NCBI RefSeq assembly: GCF_004210375.1
Contig: NC_134827.1
Span: 100,177,285-100,241,284 of the forward strand
DNA from: Tachypleus tridentatus
Taxonomy: Eukaryota; Arthropoda; Merostomata; Xiphosura; Limulidae
DNA: 64,000 nucleotides
Direction of reading: 5' to 3'
The position numbers and the translations under genes were made by a program. Of the stretch, positions 58,501-64,000 are shown one piece after another (the stretch's first letter is position 1; every line of letters starts with the position of its first letter). The notes under the pieces are model-generated. The model searched no databases and was not told the origin of the DNA. It saw only the letters and a program-made list of their open reading frames with translations.

Positions 58501-59496
58501 TAACTGAGATGTTTACACTTACACATTTCAAAACTTACCATCACTCACTGCTCCTCCAAGTAGATTGTTGTTATCCCTCATTTTTGTCGAAGTGGTTTGA
58601 GGATCAATCTGGTTATATTCTCTGTTGGCAAGGTAATACTTAGGGAGAAATTCATTTCCATCATAGTAGGGCTTTTCTGTTATATTGTTTTGAAAACCAC
58701 TGACATCGTTGTTCATTATCATGCCTAAACGCCAGTTCTGTAATGCATCCATAATTCCATTTTTGTCTAGCCTACCATTTCTTCGTTGTCCCATAACTTG
58801 TGCATCTGCAGAATTTGAAGAATTGGTGGGAATATTTATACGCAGTTCACTTTTGAAACCTCTCATACCACGCAAACGTTCGCTATGACTATTCGGTTGC
58901 AAGCCTTGATGTTCAGTCTGTAGCTGTGGCATACTGACAGCTCGTTGTTGCACTATAGCGTTGTTTGGACGGACGGTTGCGGTGTTGGCGCTTTTGGGTT
59001 GTTCGGACTGTCTTTGCTGAGGCATAGTTTCTGGCGAAACACTGTTTGTTCGTATAACTGCCGCTGGCAATAGCTTAGTTTTTGGGGCCTGTCTTCTCTC
59101 TATGTCGGGAAGAGGTACTGACGCGGGCCGATGAGACATAGAAGAATCTTGCCGAGGAAAATATGGTAGTTTTGAGCCTTGAAATACACCTTGCTTGTTC
59201 TGTGAGGTAGGTTCATTTGAGTTATTCGATCTATGACGAAGCAAACAAATTTTAAGACCAGCACAAAATCGTTCAAAACTTAGGTATCCATTAGGTGGAG
59301 TGACTTTTCGTAAGCTTTCCAGAACACCTCTGGGCAACTCCTTTGTGCCATTTTCTTGCCATCGAGATTCAATGTCAGTGAACTTTACAAATCCTGTCTT
59401 CCTATCGTCTAATATTTCAAATAACGTGCGCATCGCTGAAACAAATGTCTTGGGAAGTCCATCTAAAGTTGATTTTGAATGATTATTGTTCGACAT
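37398..59496 (-). CDS. SAPCD2: SAPCD2 homologue, six exons, 519 residues
   Basis: Joined exons 59496-58539, 48661-48552, 40860-40714, 38799-38698, 37751-37632 and 37520-37398 give one open frame, all with GT-AG introns and matching phases. Residues 17-86 form an EF-hand-like module whose first loop (DDRKTGFVKFTD) lacks the full calcium ligands. Residues 87-320 are Gln/Asn/Ser/Pro-rich and probably disordered. Residues 340-405 hold RRHTLANG and the suppressor-APC coiled coil (ERARDWYQQQIGSVQEKMRY). Residues 465-519 form a second coiled coil with KSERITQLEREKSSLIREL and tail DDTAFM. Vertebrate SAPCD2 binds the LGN polarity complex and controls spindle orientation; a similar role here is inference. 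The ATG at 59496 is the first in frame after an upstream TGA. Confidence 0.9.
37632..37751 (-). CDS. SAPCD2: SAPCD2 homologue exon 5
   Basis: Acceptor AACTTAG, donor CAG/GTAGGA. 120 bp, phase 0 at both ends, residues 440-479. It includes LIIQRLKEQNRMLTQ, a segment well conserved in SAPCD2 proteins that leads into the last coiled coil. Confidence 0.92.
38012..38098. repeat. Short tandem repeat in intron 4
   Basis: TTTTTAAATAATACAGATAT plus GGTAC is present three times with small T/A-length differences. Confidence 0.85.
38698..38799 (-). CDS. SAPCD2: SAPCD2 homologue exon 4
   Basis: Acceptor AAAATCAG, donor AAG/GTTTGT (a weaker but valid GT donor). 102 bp, phase 0 at both ends, residues 406-439, starting EYSTDAYQEKLNF and ending ALIESNEK. 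This linker between the coiled coils is the least conserved of the C-terminal exons, so its boundaries rest on splice signals and phase. Confidence 0.8.
38800..40713. other. SAPCD2: Intron 3 of the SAPCD2 homologue
   Basis: AT-rich. The one notable block is at about 40012-40075: GGGGTAGCCCCTCC, GGGGCCTGAAGCTTCAGCC and CAGTGATAATCCACCTC, which on the minus strand looks like one end of a hAT-type MITE. No second end was found. Confidence 0.5.
40714..40860 (-). CDS. SAPCD2: SAPCD2 homologue exon 3 (suppressor-APC coiled coil)
   Basis: Acceptor AAACAACAG, donor TCT/GTAAGT. 147 bp, phase 0, residues 357-405. LKRMKQFEQERDILFQGLEA followed by VERARDWYQQQIGSVQEKMR is the diagnostic suppressor-APC segment, with Glu/Lys/Leu spacing of a coiled coil. 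Confidence 0.95.
43157..43886. mobile_element. 730-bp pogo/Tigger-like non-autonomous transposon
   Basis: The left end CAGTGGAGCGCCGTTAAGCC and the complement of the right end CAGTGGAGCGCCATTATGTC agree at 21 of 24 bases including the following CGCGG. TA flanks both ends (43155-43156 and 43887-43888). CAGTGG termini with a TA duplication fit the pogo/Tigger group of Tc1/mariner. No transposase domain is recognised inside, so it depended on a partner element. Confidence 0.85.
44480..45430 (-). pseudogene. Jockey/CR1-like non-LTR retrotransposon 3' relic
   Basis: On the minus strand IQPKLNRISEYFQKYRIKIN (near 45385-45325) matches the late RT domain; NILKIYKTYIRLVIDYAAPS (near 45112-45053) matches the thumb region with the usual DYG/DYA block; and frame-shifted MYFDKNWMKKELLCELDRY (near 44900-44840) the RT C-terminus. 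Stops and shifts are frequent. The remaining 44480-44760 looks like the 3' untranslated part and contains an 8-bp hairpin (GGGTCAGA ... TCTGACCC, 44610-44640). Confidence 0.75.
45459..45728 (-). repeat. Main SINE family (type A), minus strand
   Basis: TTTAATTTCGTACAAAACTA, TACTAACCGTCCCTAAGTTA, GGCGATGGGGATTCGAACC and CACCAGGCCATACC. Diverged copy, directly upstream (in minus-strand sense) of the Jockey-like relic. Confidence 0.85.
46206..46325 (+). repeat. Short SINE family (type 3)
   Basis: CCCGCTCCCCTGGTGGCAAA, GTCTGCGGACTTATGCTGC, GGTTTCGATATCC and ATAGCTCTTTGTGTAGATTT follow the family order. Confidence 0.8.
46451..47222 (-). mobile_element. 772-bp mariner-like element with transposase relic
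   Basis: The ends CAGGGTGTCCGAAAATGAAT and, as complement, CAGGATGTCTGAAAATGAAT are near-perfect inverted repeats flanked by TA (46449-46450 and 47223-47224). The minus strand encodes VILQQDGAPLHLKC (near 46990-46950), containing the second catalytic Asp of a DDE transposase, then frame-shifted GPIKWPTCS. Multiple stops; non-functional. A SINE fragment is inserted at 46554-46661. Confidence 0.85.
46554..46661 (-). repeat. Deleted type A SINE inside the mariner element
   Basis: GTTTGGAAATTTCGCAG, TTTTAGCAGTGTAAGACTTA and CGAATAGTGGGATTGA are pieces of the family complement with large deletions. ATTAGGTTTGTA is duplicated at 46542-46553 and 46662-46673. The right end also contains GGCCTTCTACAG, repeated about 50 bases later in the host element. 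Confidence 0.75.
47353..47480 (+). repeat. Dispersed repeat, first copy
   Basis: TTCTAATCGAGAAGAAAAAT, TGAAGTTTTATTT, ACAAGCTAATGTCGATGGC and TTTTTCAGACTTTATAAG align base for base, with few changes, to 52448-52575. No coding or tRNA-like signal; the family is not one I recognise. Confidence 0.75.
48098..48125 (-). other. Hammerhead-like core motif, best-conserved copy
   Basis: On the minus strand: CTGAAGA, then T, GACC loop GGTC, then GAAACG. Both core strands CUGANGA and GAAAC are intact, and a 4-bp stem II is evident. Downstream on the same strand CGTTTCAGGT near 48049-48058 could complete a stem with AAACG and the ACCTGA arm. A type 3 SINE fragment (plus strand) follows at 48127-48220. 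Confidence 0.45.
48127..48220 (+). repeat. Type 3 SINE fragment
   Basis: GGTATGTCCGAAGGCTTATA, ACGCTAAAAACTTGGTTTC, GAGAGTACAGATAATCCAAC and CTGTAGTTTTATGCAACAAC follow the family order. Confidence 0.75.
48552..48661 (-). CDS. SAPCD2: SAPCD2 homologue exon 2
   Basis: Acceptor TTTTATAG, donor ATG/GTAAAT. 110 bp; begins in phase 1 (completing Gly320 with exon 1) and ends in phase 0, residues 320-356. The Arg/Lys-rich PAAKKAFNRRREPRRHTLAN followed by GIDYNM is a conserved signature just before the suppressor-APC coiled coil and may be phosphorylated at RRHT (inference). Confidence 0.93.
48764..48930. mobile_element. Probable hAT-like MITE relic
   Basis: The right part (GGGGCACGGGCCCCGTGTG, TCCGCGCCTAGTGACGCC) is GC-rich against its surroundings, and its complement GGCGTCACTAGGCGC resembles the left ATCGTTAGGTGC imperfectly. 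Target duplications could not be identified. Confidence 0.4.
49547..49577 (+). other. Hammerhead-like core motif with 5-bp stem II
   Basis: CTGAAGA, then C, AAAAG loop CTTTT, C, then GAAAGCG. Same design as the copy at 48098-48125 with a different stem sequence, so the hairpin has been kept while the bases changed. Confidence 0.45.
50232..50504 (-). repeat. Main SINE family (type A), minus strand
   Basis: GTTTGAATTTTACGCAAAGC, GCTAGCCGTCCCTAATTTGG, TTTGGTGTGACGGGGGATTC and GGCCATACCAGGGCC; near full length. Confidence 0.9.
51056..51323 (-). repeat. Type A SINE, minus strand, with 9-bp target duplication
   Basis: TTTTGAATTTCGCGCAAAGC through ACCTGGCCATGCCGGGCC. ACATTATAT flanks it at 51047-51055 and 51324-51332. 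This SINE and its right flank appear to be tandemly duplicated (next entry). Confidence 0.9.
51381..51646 (-). repeat. Type A SINE in a duplicated unit
   Basis: Complete complement of the family. Its right flank (TTACATTATATGAACATA, AAATGTA, AGCTAT, AACTATAAT) repeats that of the preceding SINE at 51324-51380, so units 51056-51380 and 51381-51706 look like a diverged tandem duplication of SINE plus flank. Confidence 0.85.
51841..51962 (+). repeat. Short SINE family (type 3)
   Basis: GCCCCTAGTGGCAGGATGGT, ATGTCTACAGACTTATAACA, CCAATAGTGGGTAGAACACA and GATAACCCATTGTGTAGTTT. It is the most complete plus-strand copy of the family in the window. Confidence 0.85.
52040..52200 (-). repeat. Type A SINE relic, minus strand
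   Basis: TTTTCGCACAAAGCTACACA, GCTATCTGTGCTAACCGCC and ACCAACTCTTGAGCTATTG keep the family order; the rest is lost. Confidence 0.65.
52448..52575 (+). repeat. Dispersed repeat, second copy
   Basis: Pairs with 47353-47480 in the same orientation 5.1 kb away: TTCTAATCGAGAAGAAAAAT, TAAAGTTTTATTT, ACAAGCTAATATCGATGGC, TTTTTCAGATTTTATAAG. Confidence 0.75.
53678..53812 (-). repeat. Type 2 SINE with 10-bp target duplication
   Basis: CCTTTTACAAAGCCACGTCG, GGCTATCTGCTGTGTC, and CGTAGACTTACCGCTGTCCC. TATATCTAAA lies at 53668-53677 and 53813-53822. Confidence 0.92.
53842..54095 (+). repeat. Type A SINE, 5'-shortened, with target duplication
   Basis: The head is shortened (GATAGGGCACTCAATATATA); then B box GGGTTCGAATCCCC, body and tail GTAGCTTTACGCGGAATTC. 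ACCTTTTG flanks it at 53834-53841 and 54096-54103. Confidence 0.9.
57117..57388 (-). repeat. Type A SINE, minus strand, 11-bp target duplication
   Basis: Full length from TTTTGAATTTCGCGCAAAGC to ACCTGGCCATGCCGGGCC. CGGCAGTAGTG lies at 57106-57116 and 57389-57399. The body is very close to the family consensus, so the insertion is probably recent. Confidence 0.95.
57665..57713 (+). repeat. Isolated type A SINE tail
   Basis: GCGCAGATATTCCTCGTGTA and GTTTTGCGCGAAATTCAAAA only: a strongly 5'-truncated copy. Confidence 0.85.
58116..58388 (+). repeat. SINE subfamily B with 12-bp target duplication
   Basis: Head GGCCCGGCATGGCCTAGCGC and B box GGGTTCGCGCCCG distinguish it from type A, while body and tail are the same. 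TAGACTAAAATT lies at 58104-58115 and 58389-58400. It is the best reference copy for subfamily B and sits only 150 bases from the exon 1 donor. Confidence 0.95.
58539..59496 (-). CDS. SAPCD2: SAPCD2 homologue exon 1
   Basis: 958 bp from ATG (59496-59494) to donor GATG/GTAAGT, ending in phase 1; encodes residues 1-319 plus one base. It contains TFVSAMRTLFEILDDRKTG at the start of the EF-hand-like module, FERFCAGLKICLL near residues 74-86, and a long Gln/Asn/Pro/Ser-rich linker with basic patches. A start upstream of 59496 would need a non-ATG codon. The -3 base is A, a good initiation context. Confidence 0.93.
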
Positions 59497-59498
59497 GT

Positions 59499-59506
59499 TG
59501 ACGTCA
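59499..59506. promoter_or_regulatory. CRE-like palindrome next to the start codon
   Basis: TGACGTCA, the full cAMP-response-element palindrome, ends two bases from the ATG of the SAPCD2 homologue, inside the 5' untranslated region or core promoter. An out-of-frame ATG overlaps it (minus strand ATGACGTCA), opening a short upstream frame of about 14 codons. An 8-mer can occur by chance, so its role is inference. Confidence 0.35.
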
Positions 59507-60949
59507 TTACCCAAGATAGTTAACGTTTGAATACATCAAATCGTATCACTTACTTAAACGTATCAAACTACCTACTTCACAGGTGCCTCAAACTACTTCG
59601 CTAAGAGTATGATCACCATTAAACGAATAACGTACAGGTGGATAACAGGCACTGTGTAGAGCAAACACTGATTGGTTTTCTTGAAATAGTCTTAGTTAGA
59701 GAGTAGAGTATATTATTGGTTACGCCTTTCAATCCCATAATCCTAGTTTTCTTATGTTGTGACTTGAAAGTTTTGAAGTGAATTTAAACGTGGGAAAAAT
59801 TTTAATTTCATGGTGGAAGTAAAACTTTACAGATTTTTTACTTCGCTGTAATTAAAAGTACAATTTTAATATAATTTTAAATTTAAAACAAATGAGCAAC
59901 CATATTTTAAAAATTACTAATGTATAGTTTTGCTTTGCAAAACAATGCAATGGGCATTTATATGTATGACTTATTTATGAATAAAAATGTATGCTAACAA
60001 TATTTATCAGTTTTTGTACAAATAGCCATTAGTATGAAAATGTTGAAATATACGTTAAAAACTAACATTCTGTTGTCGCATCTGTTTTCACCATCATGGA
60101 AAATAAGAAGCTTTCATTTGTATGGTAGCTTTGGGAATGACTTTCTCTCACTGTTAGCCACTGCATAAACAGGCTTTTATAGCCTTCGGCCGAGAGATGG
60201 CTGTGATAAGCAGCAAATGAAATTTAAGAGAGTTCAAAGTCCTGTTTATATGAGTGCACCACTACTACAACATATACTGGTATCGTAGTAATGGTTTTCA
60301 AACGTTTAAGTTACTAACAATGTATAGCAAATTGTATTAACCGATAGCAAATGGAGCGTTGTTTATTTTGGATTTTGCAGGCTTGATAACGTAGTTACTA
60401 AATCAAGTCCGAACTTTTTGTCAGTGATAGAATAATTAAGAAAAAGTATTAGGTTTAAGCCCCAATATTTTCAACGTTAGTAACTTTTAACAGATAATTG
60501 ACACATTTCTTATACTTATATTCGATCCTCGCTTCCTGCACGAAGATAATTAAGTGAATTAATTTATAGCTGCAATAAATGTTTGTTTTTATATATTTGT
60601 TAATTGTATTATTTCATATTCGTCATTTTCATAAAATGCGCTCTGATATTATATTCCAATTTCAAGAGAACAGTTTTGCATTTACCATATCTTTTCATAA
60701 ACGTTCAATATTTAATTTTTATTTATCAACTACCGTACAGTCCGTCAAATATGACAGGGCAAATAATACTATATCCACCCCATAATATACCCTAACTTCA
60801 CATTTCGTAGCCAACTGAAATAAATAAATTTTGCACTTATTTCTTCACATCTTGTTCAGTTTCTACCTTTGATATTTTTTTATATTCTAGAAATATTATA
60901 ATCTCGTTTAATGTGTGTGTTTTTTTATGATTAATCAACCCATCAGAAA
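59507..60949. other. 5' flank of the SAPCD2 homologue
   Basis: Contains the probable promoter, but no TATA box is convincingly placed. The short plus-strand open frames at 60579-60795 are Phe/Ile-rich and not gene-like. No repeat family recognised. Confidence 0.45.
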
Positions 60950-61060
60950 GTTGTTTTGTATTAAACACAAAGGGCCGTCTGTACTCTGACCACCACAGGT
61001 ATAAAAACCCAGTTTCAAGCAGTGTAACCACAGACATGACAATGTGCCAGTGGGTGGAGA
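60950..61060 (-). repeat. Short SINE family (type 3), minus strand
   Basis: TTGTATTAAACACAAAGGGC, GTACTCTGACCACCACAGG, TATAAAAACCCAG and CACAGACATGACAATGTGCC keep the family order. A 17-base A run follows nearby at about 61074-61091. Confidence 0.75.
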
Positions 61061-62623
61061 GAGTCATCTAAAAGGAAAAAAAAAAAAAAAAAGATAACTT
61101 TCAAGAAATTGTTAAAGATATACCAGGAAACTCTGTACATTGATTCTATGAATAAGTAACAATACCTTGCTAACATGCATAGTGTTTTGGTGAATTTCTT
61201 GAAAATAAATAATATTGTGCATGTATTTTCATGTAGTATGGTTATTTGCAGAATTTCAAGTATTTTAGATCCAGTTGTAAAATGTGATTGTGTGAGATTA
61301 ATATGTATAGTTCAAAATATTTGTATATAAATACACTCCCGAGAATGCAATGTTGATGGTTTTATCACAAAACCTTAGGAAAGAAAGAAATATCTTATTA
61401 TGAACACAAGTAGTTTCAAAATGTACATCAGATAAATGTTTATTTTGCACTTCTTACATTTACGTATATTAACTACATTTATTTGAACAAAAGAAATATT
61501 TACATGAAATATTAGTTAATTTGGTAACAATTCATTATTATAATTATTTTTATTGTTAATTAAAGAAACTACAGACTTTCCCCCCAAAAGTTGGAACAAC
61601 AAGTGAATAAAATACTTGTATTATAATTATTTTTCATAAGCTTTTATTCAGATAAATGTCAGCTAAATGGCCCCAAATAATGTGCATACATAATTGCATA
61701 TTATTTATTTATGTACAGAACCTTCAAAAATATTTATGATCCACCATGGTGCCTTGGTGGCTAGATCTGAAGTAGATTTCATTGTTTATTAGACAATTTT
61801 TACTTTCACAAGGAAAGAATAGTGTTTATTTTTGATGCATTTGAATATTCTACCTAGAAAATTAGAATGTTGCTGTAGTGTCTTTTATGAAAGCTCAGTA
61901 AGTCTATTTAACCTAGTTAAGATATATATATATATATATATACACACTGAACAAAAGTTTGTCCCATTATAAGCTAGCTGTAGCTCTTCTCAAATTATTA
62001 TTAGTTTTTGTGTAGAAAATGAACACTGGCCAGTATGATTCCTTCCTTGTCTGTATATCTATTTAGTCTCTCAGATTACTGCAGAATATGGTATTTTCTT
62101 ACATAATATGAATTGTATAACCAATAGATTAAAGGTCTTTTATTTATTTCTGTTGTATTCTGAAGGGAGGATACATTCTTAAGATTTTGAAAAGACAGGC
62201 CAGGCCACAGCTAAGGCAGTTTTGAGTGATTGGCTTGCAAAATGAGATGCTGTCAGAATCAGTTGAAGCTGGTACTTCACAGCAGTGTATGAGGAGGACA
62301 GATGATTTCCTAAAAAAAAGTAAATTTTTGCTTATCTCAAGTGTAGGTGTACAGAAACAGCCCTGGAGAGGATCAGGTGGTTCCTTGTTGTCTATATGTG
62401 ATTTGTTTGTGTGATTAGAGGTTGAAGGAAAATCCTAAATTTTTTTATCTTTATAAGAGTACATACTTTTATCACTTAATTTTATACTAGTAAATCACTA
62501 CCGAGTCTAAAATATTCACAAGGTTACCAGTGGTAATATTCACTCTGGAGCCAATGGGGACCCTCCCCACACAGTGTAAACTTAAAAAAAAAGAAATGCA
62601 AGTTAACAAAATTGACATGTCTT
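61061..62623. other. Unassigned upstream sequence with AT microsatellite
   Basis: An (AT)n run lies at about 61922-61942. The segment near 62160-62410 has slightly higher GC and a 62-codon open frame, without any motif I recognise. Confidence 0.4.
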
Positions 62624-62893
62624 CTTCTTGGCCCAGCATGACCAGGTAGTTAAGGCACTCGATTTGTAATCTGAGGGTCACAAGTCCGAATCCCTGTCAC
62701 ACCAAGCATGCTCACCCTTTCAGCCGTGGGGGCTTTATAATGTGATGGTCAATACCACTATTCATTGGTAAAAGAGTAGCCCAAGAGTTGGGGGTGATAG
62801 CTAGCTGCTTTCCTTCTAGTCTTAAACTGCTAAGTTTGGGAGGGCTAGTGCAGATAGTCCTTGTGTAGCTTTGCGTGAAATTCAAAACAAACA
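62624..62893 (+). repeat. Type A SINE with target duplication
   Basis: Contains the head GGCCCAGCATGACCAGGTAG, a diverged B box (AAGTCCGAATCCC), body, and tail GTAGCTTTGCGTGAAATTC. GACATGTCTT lies at 62614-62623 and 62894-62903. Confidence 0.9.
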
Positions 62894-62903
62894 GACATGT
62901 CTT

Positions 62904-64000
62904 TTTACCTAAATTAATTAAATGCATGAAAATGCAAATAAAACAAACTAGCCAGTGTTTGTTGCATGTTTTTATTGAATATAGTATGAGAAAGTCTGAA
63001 GCACACAACCTCTCTCACTTTTACTCCAGTACTACTGTATAATTTTTGTAGGAGTCTAGTTCTATACATCTACCACCTAGTGGAGAGCCAATTCATCACT
63101 TCAACTTTCACACCCAAAATGTACAAGCAAGCTACTCCACTTGGCCCTGCAAATCTGTTTGCTGTTACCAACATTGTAGCTACGAATTAGTGGCATGACT
63201 GTTTAGGTTAATGTTGGTGTGTTTTAAATAATGCTTTGTGTATAATTTACCCTTACAGTGAAAGACTTTGATTGTTGTGCATGATCATGCCACATTGTTA
63301 GAGATGAAACAAAATAAGTCCATTACCCCAAAAATAGTTAGTTGAAAAATTTTTGTATACTTGATAATTAACCAGGTATCTCTTTAAAAAATATGAAACA
63401 GTGGTCAAGTCTTACTATTACAGGTGAAGCAATTTACAAAAACTGTAGATGTGGATTGTTTATTACAAAAACTGCTGAATATTAATATAAATATTGTACT
63501 TGTGTTTAATTAAACTGATTTTGTGATTTGTGCTTTATTCATTAAAAGAATACCTTCTGTGAATGGTGAGTTACACTATGAACCTAGCTTTAGAATATCC
63601 CAACCATCCAAAACAATCTACACTTTTCTTGTTCCCTACTAACAAAACAAAACAATCCACTACTGAAAGTTACATGAAAAGGGAACAAAAATGAACCAGT
63701 GTCTTGTTTTTCATGGCTAAGCAGATGTAAAGTATATGTATGCAGTTCACTCATATAAAACCAGTTAACTGGTGGTTGATATCAGAATTGTTTTCATATC
63801 TGAAGTTATTTACTAAAACTTATTTCTATTTTTACTGAGAAAAATAGGTTTTAGGGCTAGAATTTTGTAAGACTACTTTTGCACTGTTTTTGAGATGATG
63901 TAAGAAATTATTTGAGATGTAAGAAATTATGAAGGAGATTTTTAGTTTGAAATGATTTTTAACAACTTTCATTCATCTTTGTACAAAAACATTTTACTGG
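62904..64000. other. Unassigned sequence to the window end
   Basis: No SINE, transposon end or conserved coding segment recognised. A short direct repeat (ATGTAAGAAATTAT) occurs near 63898-63930. Confidence 0.45.

Larger units (their letters stand above)
48662..58538. other. SAPCD2: Intron 1 of the SAPCD2 homologue
   Basis: 9.9 kb, SINE-rich. Listed repeats account for about a quarter; 49780-50230, 52580-53070, 54104-55590 and 55770-57116 show no recognisable element apart from a possible CTGATAA ... GTGAAACG motif near 56796-56826 and a very diverged SINE-like block near 55600-55760. Confidence 0.6.

Noticed and set aside
58542..58547. Alternative exon 1 donor GTGAGT eight bases upstream of GTAAGT
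   Set aside because: Using it joins exon 2 in the wrong frame and destroys the conserved RRHTLANG segment.
59497..59514. Longer SAPCD2 start at TTG 59514
   Set aside because: It would require a non-ATG start; ATG at 59496 is in good context and is the first after an in-frame stop.

Overview
The window is animal nuclear DNA, AT-rich and intron-containing. Three things show this: one protein gene split into six exons with GT-AG introns, dozens of tRNA-derived SINEs, and relics of Penelope-like, Jockey-like, Tc1/mariner, pogo and hAT elements. The commonest SINE (about 270 bp, head like GGCCCGGCATGGCCAGGTGG, tail like GTAGCTTTGCGCGAAATTC) resembles, from memory only, repeats of horseshoe crabs. 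An arthropod, probably a chelicerate, is my best guess; no database search was possible.

The only gene I can support is on the minus strand, from the ATG at 59496 to the stop at 37398. It encodes a 519-residue homologue of SAPCD2 (suppressor APC domain-containing protein 2), a cell-polarity and spindle-orientation factor. Exon 1 (958 bp) carries a degenerate EF-hand-like module and a long disordered linker. Five short exons encode the basic RRHTLANG segment, the suppressor-APC coiled coil and a conserved C-terminal coiled coil. All splice phases agree. The introns are about 9.9, 7.7, 1.9, 0.9 and 0.1 kb.

Region 1-30 kb lies downstream of the gene. It is a repeat graveyard: about 17 copies or fragments of the main SINE, many copies of two shorter SINE families, an 18-copy 64-bp tandem array, a 25-bp tandem array, a hAT-type MITE with a perfect 8-bp target duplication, a Tc1/mariner MITE, a Tc1 transposase relic and two Penelope-like relics. 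The second Penelope relic is part of a nested stack of insertions.

Region 30-45 kb (3' flank, exons 6-3 and part of intron 2) has almost no SINEs. It holds a 45-bp tandem array, small repeats and a 730-bp pogo/Tigger-like element. Introns 2 and 1 (45-58 kb) are again SINE-rich, and contain a Jockey-like RT relic and a mariner relic with its own SINE insertion. The segment 59.5-64 kb is upstream of the gene and holds only repeats and unassigned sequence.

The most interesting signals are: (a) a motif seen about nine times on both strands, CTGANGA + short hairpin + (G)AAAC, like the core of hammerhead ribozymes, in one case just downstream of the Penelope-like GIY-YIG region; (b) one near-identical 3' tail shared by three SINE families with different heads; (c) a chimeric SINE whose 3' half is replaced although a 12-bp target duplication surrounds the whole insertion; and (d) a sharp SINE desert over the 3' half of the gene. 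No CRISPR array, operon, rRNA gene or convincing functional tRNA gene is present.
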